A stretch of 64,000 bases of DNA, taken from the NCBI GenBank assembly GCA_030847615.1, contig JAUMIR010000005.1:109025116-109089115 (forward strand), written 5' to 3'. This DNA is from Gambelia wislizenii. Taxonomy: Eukaryota; Chordata; Lepidosauria; Squamata; Crotaphytidae. Below the pieces are notes generated by a model. It made no database searches, was not told the origin of the DNA, and was given only the letters and a program-made list of their open reading frames with translations. Shown one piece after another: positions 1-12,200 of the stretch. Position 1 is the first letter of the stretch, and every line of letters begins with the position of its first letter. A program made the translations under genes and the position numbers.

Positions 1-634
1 CTAATAATAATAATAATAATAATAATAATTATTATTATTATTATTATTTATTTATCTACCACCCTTTGGTAACAAAATCAGGGTGGTTAACAACATTAAA
101 ACACCATACAAAGTAAAACAGTATACTCCCCTTCCCCCTTAAAAAGTTATTAAATCAATTTACAAATTAAAACAATTAAAACAGTTAATAAAACACACAC
201 CTACATTTAGCAATAACAGTAGATTCCCAGCGATATTCAGTTCCATTAACAAAGGAGGCTGTGGGGACTCTCCTGAAGGAGGAGGGGGTCCCGAGGCTGG
301 GATAATCTATTCTGGAAAGGCCTGTCAGAAGAGATCTGCCTTGACAGCCTTTTTGAAGTTGTTCAAAGATGTCAATTGGCTGATCTCATCTGGCAGGCCA
401 TTCCATAGTCTGGGGGCGACAACGGAAAAAGCTCTCTTTCCGTTTCGGGAGGTAGCTGAAAGCCTCAACTTTTGAGGCTGCAGCAATTTCCTCCCAGAGG
501 ACTGAGTGCGTGGGGAGGATTATAGGGGAGGAGACGGTCCCTCAGATAGCTTGGACCCAAGCCATTTAGGGCTTTAAAGGTGAAAACCAACACATTGTAC
601 TGGGCCTGGAAACCAATAGGCAATGCTGGGGGCG
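1..634 (-). mobile_element. L2-like LINE, 3' end
   Basis: A 5'-truncated LINE lies on the minus strand. Its 3' end is a TAA/TTA microsatellite at 1-50, followed by the sequence that also ends the better copy at 45853-46558. Read on the minus strand, about 300-630 encodes a broken version of the same C-terminus (a FKALNGLGPSYL-type motif and a later PPHAL segment), interrupted by frameshifts. The family call rests on this C-terminal pattern, which is known from vertebrate L2/CR1-L2 reverse transcriptases. Only the far C-terminus and 3' UTR are present, and nothing is functional. Confidence 0.7.
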
Positions 635-701
635 CTCCTACACTCCCTTTAAATATCTTTTCTTGTCATTCACCCCCAACACTTAAGTCAAGATTTAAAA
701 C

Positions 702-734
<33 letters not shown>
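702..734 (+). repeat. (ATC)n microsatellite
   Basis: A run of ATC triplets. It produces the poly-isoleucine and poly-methionine runs in short reading frames on the two strands, which are not genes. Confidence 0.9.
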
Positions 735-769
735 GCCTGAAAATAATATCAATACAGTTACACCATCCA

Positions 770-835
770 TTAAACTAGTGGACTGGATGGCCCTCGTGGT
801 CTCTTCCAACTCTACAATTCTGATTCTATAATTCT
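770..835 (+). mobile_element. CR1 3' tail fragment
   Basis: About 65 bp match the CR1 3' terminus seen at 41350-41435 (GGACTGGATGGCC, then CTCTTCCAACTCTA), ending in degenerate ATTCTATG repeats. This is a severely 5'-truncated plus-strand CR1 insertion. Confidence 0.75.
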
Positions 836-2690
836 CAACTGGGGTTCTGTGGAACCCTAGGGTTCCACCAGACATCACCAGAGGTTCCGCAAGAAAATAA
901 ATCACAGAGAAGCAGTGAGCTGAAATGGAGCACACCTCCAAAGGGGTCTCCTATGGGTCAACATGGGAGGGGAGGCCTCCACAGAGAAAGTTGGGTTAGG
1001 AATGAGTGTGTGTGAATGAGTTTTCACACCAAGGGAGCACACCTCCAAAGGGGCCTCTTATGGATCAACGGGGGTGGGGATGAAGTTTATGTGCCAAATA
1101 CCTTGCTCTCCCTTCCAGCTTTTGCTCTGCCTTAGATATGCTAATCAGTCTCCTCATCACCGCACATTGCCTTCGCCTGGCAGCTAAAGGGGAAGGGGCG
1201 AGGAATGAGTGTGTGTGAATGACTTTTCACACCAACAGATCAGCCTCCTGCAAGCAGCCAGTTCACCACGGACCCTTGTTATTGGTTTGGCCGGTCAACC
1301 AATTACAAATCCATTGAACAGTTAACTTGTCTAGCCCACATTTTACAAGCTTGTTTGCAAGAATGTCATGTGGAACCTTGTCAAAAGCCTTACTGAAATC
1401 AAGGTATGCGATGTCCACAGCATTCCCTTCATCTACCAAGCTGGTCATTTTATCAAAAAAAGAGATCAGATTAGTCTGGCATGACTTGTTTCTCTGAAAC
1501 CCATGTTGACTTTTTGTGATTATGGCATTGCCTTCTAAATGTTCACAGACTCTCTGTTTAATGATCTGCTCTAGAATCTTCCCTGGTATTGATGTCAGAC
1601 TAACTGGACGATAATTGTTGGGATCCTCTTTTTTCCCCTTTTTGAAGATGGGGACATCATTTGCCCTCCTGGGAAGTCCCAGTCTGCTGGGACTTCTCCT
1701 GTACTCCAAGAGTTCTCAAAGATTATTGCCAATGGCTCTGAGATCACATTTGCCAGCTCTTTTAACACTCTTGGATGTAGTTCATCTGGTCCTGGAGATT
1801 TAAATTCATTTAGATTAAGAAGGTATTCCTGTACTACCTCTTTGCTTATTCTGAGCTGGATTTCCCCTATTGTGTCCTCTGTTCCATTATCCTCAGGTTG
1901 GTCCTCCTTTTCCTTTTCTGAAAACACTGAGGTAAAGAAGGTGTTGAGTAATTCTGCCTTTTCTCTGTCCCCTGTTAGCATTTTGCCATCTTCTCCACAT
2001 AGTGGCCCTATCATTTCCTTCTTCCTCCTTTTGCTGCGGACATACCCAAAAAAACCTTTTTATTGTTCTTAACCTCCCTAGCAAGCCTGAGCTCATTCTG
2101 CACTTTAGCTTTTCTGACTTTACTCCTACACGTGTTCGCTATCTGTTTGAATAGATTGATTAACTCCCATATTATGGAAAAAAGCCTTCCATTTACCATG
2201 ATGCTGGCTTAGCAGGAAACTACAGCCTCCCTCTCAGCCTGAGCCTGGCTGATTAGTTGCTACTTTTTTCAAGCACTGTTAGCTCAGAGCTCAGTCTTTG
2301 TCTCAGGCAGCAAATCATGGTAACCTGAACTCTCCCTAGAATCCATGATGATTAAATTAAGACTGACTTCACAATAAATATATTTGTTTTTCATTTAATT
2401 TATTTTTTTTATTATAGATTACCTTTTTGGGCATTTTCATAGGATATTTTGCCAGTATTTTAATGTATACTATAAATACTTCTCTGCCAGTATGCTCTTT
2501 CAGGCCTGTTACTTTCAAGTATCAAATATCTATTGCTAGCAATGTGGAATATAATAAGAATCTATTTTTTTTTCACTGTTTCTGTATTTTTTTAAAGTGA
2601 GCTGTAGGTATAATTTTTACATAGGGGTTCCCTGAGACCTGAAATTTATTTCAAGAGTTCCTCCAAGGTAAAAAGGTTGAGAAATAGAGA
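836..2690. mobile_element. possible hAT-like DNA transposon, split by CR1
   Basis: The left flank opens with TCTCAACTGGGG and a GGTTCC-rich segment. The right flank, read on the minus strand, opens with TCTCAACC and then a TTTACCTTGGAGGAAC segment. Both resemble ends of hAT/Charlie-type non-autonomous elements, which typically start CAGNGGTTCTCAAC. A CR1 piece (1265-2205) would then be a later insertion. The TIR match is short and no 8-bp target duplication was identified, so these could be two separate elements. Confidence 0.35.
1265..2205 (-). pseudogene. CR1 reverse transcriptase fragment (copy C)
   Basis: Minus-strand remnant of CR1 ORF2. It spans the end of the endonuclease-RT linker, a block with SPGPDELHPRVLK, the finger region with FKKGKKEDPNNYRPVSL, and the palm A box [14 protein letters not shown], stopping near NWLTG. 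The frame changes around 1600-1700, where GDFPGG/GLPRR replaces the usual DWRRA. The 3' half of ORF2 including the FADD box and the 3' UTR is absent at the left edge. Homologous to the CR1 copies at 15663-19753 and 36841-41435. Confidence 0.85.
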
Positions 2691-4179
2691 ATTCCCCTTT
2701 ATTCTCGTAAAGGAGAATAGACAGTACAACGGCTCTATACACACTGGTTTTGGTGCTTTGCCTCAGGTGTTTGTTGCTCTTTTGTCTTAGAACATTATTA
2801 TTATTATTATTATTATTATTAATATAATATTACAGTCTTAGAATATTAGGTAGCAGTAGCAGTAACTATCACCCTGTTGCTTATAAATGAAAATAAAAAT
2901 TCTACACATTTTCTGACTTGCAAATCCCATGGCTCACCCAAGAACTGTGAATAACTATTTCCCATATGCTGAGAGTGAGACTTTTACAACAATGGCACTA
3001 CTAATGGTTACATTTTCAAAACAGAACAGAGACCATGTAATAATAATTAAACACCAGCTAGCTTCCAATAGGGTTAGAGAATAAAATAACAGCCTGAAAT
3101 GAAACACTTCTATAAGAAATAACATTCTCAGTGGGCTATAATGAGCTCCCCAAAGCATCTTTTGTATAATTTAATTTTGAAATGCCCTTTCTACACATTA
3201 CTTAAGTGCCAACAGCATTAAAATGCTTTACTATACTAAACTTGCAGACTAAACTAAGGATGTGTGACTCCCTACTGAGAAATTTTACTAGTGTTATCAA
3301 AATTCTTTTCACATCCCTCAAAATTCCTCAGATGTGTTGCTTATATAGGGACTTCCATATTCAGATCAGGTTTTGCTCCAGGTGAAATACAGTGGCATTA
3401 AAATGGAAATACAAATGTAGTAAAGATTTGCATGAACTTTACAACTTTGGATGGACTTTGCAAGACATTGCATTTTTTAAATTTTTACTGATATTTATTA
3501 GTTTTAACACATACAAATTCATTCACAAAAAAATAATCAGTACTCAAGAAAAAAGGACTATACATACATAATATGTATGAATAGTTAAAACTAAACTACA
3601 GCCTACTAGCTATCTATCTATATATAAAATCTTCTATATATATAATTTTCTTGTGTATGTTGCCATTTTCAGTGTGTTGACTGGCCTGTGAGTGTCAGAA
3701 TCTGCTTCTCCTCACAGGACTAGGTCCCTGGCTGTAGGAGCTTGCACAGCCTCTTTGCAGACTCAGGCCCTGGTTGTGGGAGTCTTGGAAGAACCAGGGC
3801 CAAACTATCAGATGCAGCTGACTGAAGCAGCCAGGGGAACTGCTATTCAAGAGCAGCATTTGGCCCTCACTCTTGGCCACTACAACATGGTCTTATGTGT
3901 TGTCTGTAGCTGCTCCTTGCTCTTGGGCCCTGGATATCTCGTATGGTGCTCTGACCTTGGACTGTTTTTGGACTTTGGCTTATCTTTGACCCTGCCTGGA
4001 CTTTGGACTCTGTCTCTTATGTGCCTGATCTGGCCCTGGGGTCTCTGCTCCTAGACCCTGCTGCCCATCCCCTGGACCCTGACAGTAAGAAACTTTCCAA
4101 CCAATCAAAGCTTCCCATCGGGCAGCCAGTCAGCACACTTGGGGTAGAAACTTGTGTAAAGCTTCAAGTTCTTTCTAAA
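2691..4179. other. no confident feature (AT-rich, LINE-like tail)
   Basis: An ATT microsatellite lies near 2792-2822. The stretch at 3470-3600 starts T-rich and reads TTTACTGATATTTATTAG, like the A-rich 3' end of an L1 on the minus strand, but it is too short to assign. Short TAT repeats lie near 3605-3650. The 120-codon frame at 3692 has no recognisable domain and looks like chance. No gene is supported. Confidence 0.4.
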
Positions 4180-4800
4180 CATGGCAGTGGAGGGGCTCTT
4201 GCATCCTGGTGCATGTGGGGTGTGAGTGTACTGTGAGGTGCTTGTGCATGGCAGTGGCAGAGGGGATCTCATGTCCTGGTGTCCATGGTGTATTTTTAGT
4301 GGTGTGTGTGTAGCATGGGGTGTTTGTGTGTTTGTGCAATTACATGGTGATGGTGGTGGGGCTCTCACATCCTGGTGCACACGGTGTGTGTGTGTGTGTA
4401 GCGTGGAGTGTGTATAGCATACTGTGTGTGTGGTTGCATGCCATTGGTGGAGAGGCTCTCGCATCCTTGTGGTGTGTGTGTAGTGTGGTGTTTGTGTGTG
4501 TATGTCTGATTGCATGGCAGTGGTAGAAGGACTCTCATGTCCTGGCATGTGCGGTGTATGTCTTGGTGTAGCTGTGGTGTATGTGTATATGCATAGTTGC
4601 ATGGCATCTGTGGCAGGGCTCTCATGTCCTGGTGTGCATGGTGTGTGTGTAGGGTGGTGTATTTGTATGCATGGTGGCATGGTGACAGCAGAGGGACTCT
4701 TGTGTCTTGGCATGTGTGGTGTGTGTGTGTAGCATGGTGTGTGTGTCTATGTGCCTGAGCGTATGTGTGTTTGCATGGTGGCAGTGGAGGGGCTCTGAGT
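4180..4800 (+). repeat. GT-rich minisatellite, about 8 units
   Basis: A core resembling GGCAGTGGAGGGGCTCTCATGTCCTGG recurs near 4186, 4250, 4347, 4440, 4516, 4604, 4680 and 4778, a spacing of 64-98 bases. GTGTGTGTAG-type spacers of variable length separate the cores. The long His/Thr-rich frames on the minus strand and Val/Cys-rich frames on the plus strand follow from the repeat and are not genes. The array stops just before the transposon at 4850. Confidence 0.85.
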
Positions 4801-4849
4801 ATGCCCCTCAGCATGCTATTATAGCTGATTTGAAGGTTATATATTAATA

Positions 4850-6348
4850 CTGTATATTCCAGCGTATAAGACGACTGGGCGTATAAGACCACCTCCCCCA
4901 ATTTCCAGCCAAAAATATAGGCTTAGGCATATATTCGCCAGATAAGACCACCACCCCCCATTTGGCTGGCTGGGGTAGCCTTGCCAGCTGATCTTCTTTG
5001 TTTCCCAACTCATGAGGATCTCCTCGTGAGTTGGGAAAGCGAACAGGATCAGCTGGCAGGGCAACATTCGCCCCTCTCTTCAGCCTTCCAGTCAAACTGG
5101 ACTCGAAGGTGGAGGAAAGGGGCGAAAATGCCCAGTTTGCCTCAGCAGCCCCCTTCCCTCCTTCTGGACTCCCTCCTCCCGCGCTTCCCCAACCCACAGG
5201 AGGCTGCCCAGTCTCCTGGTGGGTTGGGGAATGCGGTATGGCCAGCTGGCTGGGGGGATGGAGGGAGGGGGCTTTGCAGCCACCCCCCTCTCCAAAGCGT
5301 GGCTTTGGGGAAGGGGGGTGGCTGGGCGGAGGGTAGATGGGCAGAGGGGGCTTCGCAGCCACCCCCTCTCCAAAGCGCGGCTTTGGGGAAGAGGGGTGGC
5401 TGGGTGGAGGGTGGCTGGGTGGCTGGGAGGAGGGGGATTCCCAGCCACCCCCTCCCCAAAGCTGTGATTCCATGCCTTTGCGGAAGGGGGGTGGATAGGC
5501 GGAGGGTGGGTGGGTGGCAGGGAGGAGGGTGCTTCCCAGCTACCCCCCTCCCCAAAGCCACGATTCCACACCTTTGTGGAAGGGGGGTGGATAGGCGGAG
5601 GGTGGGCGGGTGGCTGGGAGGAGGGGGCTTCCCAGCCACCCCCTCCCCAAAGCCGCGATTCCACAGCTTTGGGGAAGGGGGGTGGATGGGCAGAGTGTGG
5701 GCGGGTGGCTGGGAGGAGGGGGATTCCCAGCCACCCCTCCTCCCCAAAGCTGTGATTCTGCACCTTTGGGGAAGGGGGGTGAATGGGTGGAGGGTGGGCG
5801 GATGGCTGGGAGGAGGGGGCTTCCCAGCCACCCCCCTCCCCAAAGCCGTGATTCTGCAGCTTTGGGGAAGGGGGTGGATGGGTGGAGGGTGCGAATCCTG
5901 GGGTTTGGCTCCACGGCCCCGCGTCCTCCTCCTGGGCTTCCTTCGGAAGGGAGCCCAGAAAGAGGGATCGGGGTCACAGAGCAAAACGGGGCATTTTCGC
6001 CCTTTTCCTCCACCTTCAAGGAAGGTGGGGGAAAAGGGTGAATCTAGTGGTTTGCCTCGGCAGCTGCAGAGGCAATCATGCAGCGGCCGCGGCAAACCGC
6101 AACATTCACCCCCCTCCTCTGTCTCCGTTGCTCCCCAAAGGGGGAGAAGGCAGAGGAGGGGGGAGAATGAACTTCAAAACATTTTGCTTCACCCCCCTGC
6201 CCCTTCTTCTGCCTCTTAGCTCAGTTTGCGAAGAGGCAGGAGATAGGCAGACAGGCGAAGCAAAGTATATCCGGCGTATAAGACGACTGTCAATTTTGGA
6301 GGGCACTTTTGAGTGCTCAAAAGTCGTCTTATACACCGGAATATACGG
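4850..6348. mobile_element. TA-flanked non-autonomous DNA transposon carrying a minisatellite
   Basis: The ends form terminal inverted repeats of about 26 bp: the left begins CTGTATATTCCAGCGTATAA and the right, on the minus strand, begins CCGTATATTCCGGTGTATAA, with about 3 mismatches. A TA dinucleotide flanks each side (4848-4849 and 6349-6350), consistent with a Tc1/mariner-superfamily target duplication. The GTATAAGACGAC motif is repeated inside both ends; at the right, 6270-6340 forms an extra hairpin. No transposase is encoded. The interior is a GC-rich tandem array plus unique GC-rich sequence. Family assignment beyond TA-target elements is not made. Confidence 0.8.
5260..5890. repeat. 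GC-rich minisatellite inside the transposon
   Basis: Units containing CCCAGCCACCCCC, CCCAAAGC and GGGTGGATGGGCGGAGGGTGG recur near 5270, 5349, 5439, 5531, 5627, 5722 and 5819, a period of 79-97 bases. Because the period varies and stop codons are rare, open frames of up to 412 codons arise on both strands; none has a recognisable domain or plausible composition. Purine/pyrimidine asymmetry is strong. Confidence 0.85.
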
Positions 6349-6350
6349 TA

Positions 6351-7039
6351 TGTCAATTGATCATACCCTTACCCTTGACATGTTTCCTAAGTGGCCAATC
6401 AGCAGAGTGGGAATGGAAGTATACCGAAGTTTTTTATATATGTAGATAATACTGTAAGTTACGCCAGGTATCACTAGTATGTTATTAGTTTGGTTGCTTT
6501 TCAGCACTAGAGATGAGTTAACTCCACACGGTTCAGAACTCAGGTACCACTTAGGACAAGCAGGGTTGAAAAAGCCTTGAGGTGGGGGTGGGGTGATCAC
6601 CCTATTTGAGGTTTTTTGATAGAATCGTAAAGTTGAAAAGGACTTAAGGATCATCTAGTCCAAGCTCCACATCAATAAAGGAGATAGCAGGAGCATCTGC
6701 TGGCCGGTAGGAATCTAACCTCTGTATAAATTCCTTCAATGAAGGACAGGGCATTATCTTCCAAGCTACCGGAAAACATTATTCATCATCTAAGCTCCAA
6801 GATGTCTCTACAAACAAAGTAGCAAGAATACAACCAAACATGAAATCAACACTTGAAAATCTTTTATCTAGCATGTGTGACAGCTGCAGTCTCAGGCAGC
6901 CTACATAAATGCACCAACCACCCATTCCTACAAGATTTGGACCTAATATAGTGATATTCGCTATGGCCCTGATAGTTTTCCATATGGACATTGTCAGGCC
7001 AGTTCTAGGACTTAAGCCAAGGCCTTGTTCTGGCAATGT
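6351..7039. other. no recognised feature
   Basis: A short stretch near 6610-6660 (AGAATCGTAAAGTTGAAAAGGAC) recalls a degraded minus-strand CR1 3' end. Nothing else is recognised and no frame shows a known domain. Confidence 0.4.
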
Positions 7040-7590
7040 TCTTGTTGTTATTTGCTATCAAGTTGGTTTTGATTTATGATGACCCTATGAATGAGACACC
7101 CCCATGAGCTCTGGTCATCATCAGGCCTGATCAGGTCTTGAAAACTCAGAGTCATGGTTTCCTTTATTGGATCAATCTATATGCTGTGTACACTTCCTGG
7201 TCTTTCCACACTGCCTTCCACTATACAAAGTACTATCATTTTTTTCTGATGAATTATTTCATCTCTAGATATGTCAAAAATATTATAACCTTGGTTTAGT
7301 CATTTTGGCTTCTAGTGAATATTCAGGCTTAATTTGCTTTAGAACCATTTGTCATATAGATATAGATATAGATAGATAGATATCCATATCCAATGGAATC
7401 GATAGAATTCTTCTCCATTACTGCATTTCAAATGAATTGATCTGCTTGTCAGCTTTCTTCAGTTTCCAACTATCACAACCACACATACAATTCAGAAATA
7501 TGATGGCATGGATGATTCTGCCTGGTGTTTAATGTCTGGCAATGACATTCCCATTAAAGAAAAAAATTCTACCCAGTCAGGTACAATGTC
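7040..7590 (-). pseudogene. RTE-BovB LINE, 3' end
   Basis: Read on the minus strand, 7500-7380 gives a decayed segment with KADKQINSFEM. Further on, 7170-7060 gives an LxxSxxD..SWxxLIHRV-type segment, the pattern that closes RTE/BovB reverse transcriptases. The end (7040-7075 on the minus strand) reads CATAAATCAAAACCAACTTG and then ACAACAAG, matching the tail of the SINEs at 44142 and 48966. It is heavily mutated with many stops. A (GATA)n-like run lies at 7355-7382. The BovB call is established-family inference from this tail and C-terminus. Confidence 0.65.
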
Positions 7591-9534
7591 ATGGAGCTGT
7601 TAAAGAAATCAACTTTGGGACATATAACAATGGCTAATTCTTTGCAGCACCTGGATTGATGCTTGTAGCCTGTGGAGACTCCAAAATGGCACATAAACAT
7701 ACAATATACTCCATCTAAATGACAAATAAATGGGAGTTTCACACTGCTATTTAATTTGTGTTGTAATAGTATTATTTATTTTTAATTGTATTTTAGAATG
7801 AATAGTATATTGTTTTCTTTTTTTTAATTATGTTGAAAGCAAATTTGCATCCCAGTCCCTGGAGAAAGACAGGGTATAAAACAAATAAATAAGCAAATGA
7901 TAGAACAAACAAAAATTAGGTGAAGGAAGTTCTATTCTGTATCCAAACATAATGAGCTTAGGAAAGGTATATTTTAGACTATTATTTCAGAAGCATTGCC
8001 TACAAACTGAGAAGGCAGAAACTCTTGTCTTACACCCTTTTTATAATTGCAGACACGCCAGTAGTAGCTTCTATGGAAAGTCAGTAATTATCAGGAGGAA
8101 AAACTGCCTTCCTAATCCTAATGATCCAGTTTTTGAGTGGATTCATGCATGGACAAAACTGGTCAGCAAAAGCCAATGTGGCCCAGTTTACTTTGGGCTG
8201 AAATGAATGTCCAGAGAAGTGAGTGGGCAGAATGAGAGTTTCACTCATGGCTCTCAGTCATACACGTTTGTTTATTTTTCTGCATTTGCAGATCTCTAGA
8301 ACCAGTGGAAGAGAGGAAAGTGTCCCTTTAGTGTCTGTTCAGAGCAAGGAATGGTAACCACCATCAATGGCTGCCGATATCTGCTCTTCTACAGCCACAG
8401 GTACTGACAAAAGTCTTAAAAAGAAAAGAAGCAAGGAGCTAAAAGCTTTTTCACAGTACCACTATCCACACAGGCCCTGCTGGTGCATTGCAGTATCTGA
8501 ACAAGATACAGTCAAGGTACATATCATCATAGCCAGATTTGACAACTCCAGGAATGAGCAGCTGGCGCACCACTTTTAACTGTAAATGCTCTCCTAGCTG
8601 CCACTGAAACCTACACAATCAGGCTCAGGTCTGAATGTAAGAATATGCTCAAACTGAAAACTTGAAATTTCAAGAGATTAATTACAATCTTAATCTCCTT
8701 TCCTGATCTCTCTTTTGACTGCGGTGTCTGGAGAAAAGTTTAATTCAATTTGCTGCCGCCACCACCCTCAAAATCTGGGCATTACTGACAAAAGACAGCA
8801 CATTAGCAATGATGCAGCTTCCTTGGATGAAAATGAGAAATAAAGTTGGCATACCAGTGACGCAAAATCCCAAAGTCCCCCCCCAAAAAAACTCTATATT
8901 AAGCAGCATCAAGGACACAATGTCAGATTGGAATCCTATCTGGACGGTAGGTGGAAGAGGCAGAGAGTTCCTGTTGTGCTGATGGTGTTGGTGGTTGTAC
9001 CTAGCTTGAAGCTAGACAGCATCTTTGTTGCTCTGTCTATTCCAAGTGCACCTATTCAGGGCACCTTTGAGCTCCCTGTTTATCCTTATGGTACAACTCA
9101 ATATTCTATTATTGATGTCACTATGTAAACAGCTGTTAATATATACTGTATTTTATTTCCTGTACATTATTCCAAGAGCATTGTCTGCTCTCATTACCTA
9201 TTAGGTCACTGAATGAGAATATGTACACAGTTTTAGAATGCTTTATTATTGCTACATAATGATTGTGACCTTTTCAATAACAATTTTGCCATCCTTTACA
9301 TGGTATAACCCCATATCAGCTCATACCTTATACTTTGCTAAACAATCTACTATAGCCTGGAGATCAAATTAAGCCATTGTATCAAGAAGATTATCCCTTT
9401 AGCAAGGCTCATAAATTTAGAATGCTTTGGAATATACAGTAAGTAGTGACTATTGCAGTTTATTGAAGCTTAGAAAGATAACAGCCATGCATTTCAGTAT
9501 CAGAACTACTATTTGATGGCCAACCATGGAACAA
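7591..9534. other. no recognised feature
   Basis: Mostly AT-rich unique sequence. Reading frames at 7952, 8367 and 8928 are 66-84 codons long with no recognisable domain, no repeat match inside this window and no splice context I would trust. I see no gene here. Confidence 0.4.
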
Positions 9535-9889
9535 TGAGACCAAACAGAGAACAGTGCCTCTTTATTAAACTGAAACCTATTTAAGGTGTGTTGAACCTGG
9601 AAAGGAGTGGGGGGAGAACCTAGTGCAAGATCAGCTGAGGACAGGTGCCACCCTTGACTTCCTCCTCAACCTTCCTTCTGGCAAAAAACCTGAGCCCTGA
9701 GGGCAATCGAATAATTGGGTTGCTCCTTGGCCAGCCATCTTCTGGAAGGCAGACCTGAGGCATTCCCTCCCAAGTCACAGGACTTAAAGTGAGAGCAAAA
9801 CCCCCAGATCCACCTCAAGAGTAGACTCTTTCCCCACTTCTGGGACACAGGACCTAGGAAGGTAGTTCCAGAGCTCCGCCCTTCACCAA

Positions 9890-10320
9890 AAGCATGCCAA
9901 GCTATACACCAGAACTCAAAACTGATAACCGCCCACTAGCTGCCATGGACAGGGGACAAGTGTTTGCTAAGTCCCCTTCCTCTACCAGGCCAGGCACCTC
10001 ACTCCCTGTTGCAAATCCCCCAGGGACAATATGTTACCCACTTCCAACAAATGCACATCAGCAGCCCTGTAGAGCTTTGGCTACCAGAATACTATGGTGA
10101 GATGTGGAAGAAATTGGTCCAATCCCCTACATTCAAAATCTCCCTGTTTACCCTTCTACAGACTAGAACAATGTATAAAGGATACCTCTCACCCTGCCAA
10201 ATTTGGCAAGGCAAAATTGTAGACCACAAAAGCATTATTCCTGTCCATCTACTCTGCATGAACATGCAGAACCTAAAGAATGAGGGCTTTGCCCTTTAGC
10301 AAGCCGAAGTCATTCCCACT
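9890..10320 (-). pseudogene. DIRS SGNH-hydrolase remnant (copy A)
   Basis: The minus strand keeps LGLLKGKAL, a PKLYRAADVHLLEVGN segment and GDLQQGV, which align with LGLWKGKAL, the DGVHLSDTGN block and PQQGV of the copy B hydrolase at 29298. The catalytic D-x-x-H block is present as ADVH, but stops and frameshifts break the frame between blocks. Downstream of the recombinase, as in copies B and C. Confidence 0.65.
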
Positions 10321-10599
10321 GAGGTGAATGACTAAAACATGAGGAGGAGGTTCAGTGCACTCCTCAAATAACAAACCATTCCATCAGAGGCATCTTCTCC
10401 CAAGCCACTCCTCTGTGGCATGCTTGCACAACTCTGGGTGAGCCCCAAGGTAGCAGTCCTGGGCCTGGCTCTCTGCCCAGTAAATCATATATGATCTATT
10501 GCTTCTCTACACAGAACATAAAATCTAGGAAAACCCAAAACATTAGCAAACAACATCATGATTAAAACTTGAGAGGATACACATACCTCTTAAATGCTG

Positions 10600-11400
10600 A
10601 GGATATCCAATGCCCAATATGCTAGAGAGATTGTGGAGCCAGGCCCACGCCAAAAGGCATAGAGGCAGTCCCAATCCTAAATGAACCAGTGCAAAATTTA
10701 ACCCCTTGCAGGCCCAAGCACTGCCAGGCCTTGGGGGTAACAGTCCAAAATGGATATCTGGTAAGGGGTGAAAAGTCAGTATGACAAAATGACAATCCTG
10801 GCCTGGCTCCCATGACCTGTGTTTATCTCTGCAATACAGTACAGGTCATAACAGTGGATCAATACACAGCCCCAATGTGACCTTTGCCCCAACTCCCTGC
10901 CCCGATCCACTTTGGAAGTCCAGATCTGCAAAACTGCTTGCTTCCCTGACAATGTTAAATCTCTTGTTTCCAATGCTCTACCAGACCCATCTCTCTTAGA
11001 GGAGACTACTAGCTCACTAATTCACAAGGCCCCAAAGAAGGCAGTCAGTGATGTGGCATTGAACAAGATCACCTCATAACCTGAAACACAAATGTCTGAC
11101 CATATGTTTCCCAAAACCCCTAAGCACCTCAGGGGATAATGCCTCATGCCTGTCAGACACTCTACCCTTCTTTCAGGACCACCCTTTCAAAGCCTTATAA
11201 ACTCTGAAATCAACTGTGTTGTCCTTATACCCTTGAGCTTTAGACACAAATGCCAGTGCTGACAACATAGTCCTGATGGATTTTGGAGCCAAACCTCTGC
11301 TCCTCAAGTAGGACACAGGTATAGGCCAGATGGCCTGAAGCCTACTTCCCAACCTAAACTGTTCAAACTACATACCAGCCTTCTTATAACTCTTCCTAGT
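10600..11400 (-). pseudogene. DIRS tyrosine recombinase remnant (copy A)
   Basis: The minus-strand frame at 10813-10622 shows SPLTRYPFWTV, LGLQGVKFCTGSFRIG, equivalent to the SPLTRYQFW and HSFRIG boxes of copies B and C. The His of the HxxR box is replaced by Gly (TGSFR) and the distal Tyr region is lost. Upstream sequence to about 11400 keeps scattered similarity. This enzyme would resolve circular DIRS cDNA into the genome; this copy cannot. Confidence 0.7.
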
Positions 11401-11499
11401 AATATGAGCTAAGGAGAAGTCTATAGCTCTCACAAACACACACTTCCATAGGTCTGCAGATATCAGATCTGGACTGACCTCTGCATCCAGAGCCAGTTG

Positions 11500-12200
11500 T
11501 CTCTATCTGTTGGCAGGAGAGAGAGCATCATCAATCCTGTAGTCCACTTTAGCCACATGGAGAGCTGTAAATAAAATATTATTATGAAGACACTGTAGTG
11601 TAAAAGCTCTTACCCATGGGGACCTGGAGGTCATAGAATTAATGACTTGAACTATGGCCATACTGACACAGCAGAAATGGACTGAGGAGGAAACCAACTC
11701 CTTGGTCCAAATCGAAATACCTACTACAATCTGAAAAAAAAATCCCAAGAAGGCCAAGTCAGACAACTAACCTGTCCTATGCTAGTCCACACCTGAGCAC
11801 ACCAATCACCACTAAAAGAACCATCAGACCCAATGGAACCTGCAGCATCTGAAGACACCTTTAAGGCATCTCAGATCTGCAACTCATCCCTCCAAAATGA
11901 AATCCCACTGAATGTGACAAAAAATCCTGCCAAAAATTTAAATCTTCCCTGATCCCTTGGGTAATCTTAATCTTATGATGAGGTTTAACTTCATTTCCAG
12001 GGGGAAATGGCATCACAAAGCCATCTTAAGAAAGCTCTAACAGGCACCACAACCTTAAATGTGAATTTCAGGTGACCAATGAGTTGTAGTAACTCCTTGA
12101 GAGTAGCCTTTCTACACCCCATAAATTCTGACACTCTTTCCTTCAAATCACTAAACTTTCTTGGGAGGCAGCCTGCAGTGCTGCTCAATGGTATCAATCT
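11500..12200 (-). pseudogene. DIRS RNase H remnant (copy A)
   Basis: Minus-strand frames carry LAFLGFF, MAIVQVINSMTS, AFTLQCLHNNILFTALHVAKVD and RIDDALSPA, each matching a block in copy B (27564-28250). The segment at 12197-11991, KATLKELLQLIGHLKF, matches the place where copy B is interrupted by the ERV, which helps define that insertion site. Frameshifts and stops separate the blocks. Confidence 0.75.

Noticed and set aside
580..941. Poly-Ile and poly-Met proteins
   Set aside because: Translation of an (ATC)n microsatellite.
4105..4901. His/Thr-rich frames of 178-202 codons on the minus strand
   Set aside because: They are translations of the GT-rich minisatellite.
4981..6219. 412-codon plus-strand frame and several long minus-strand frames
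   Set aside because: They arise from a GC-rich tandem repeat inside a transposon. Composition is repetitive, open frames occur on both strands and no domain is seen.
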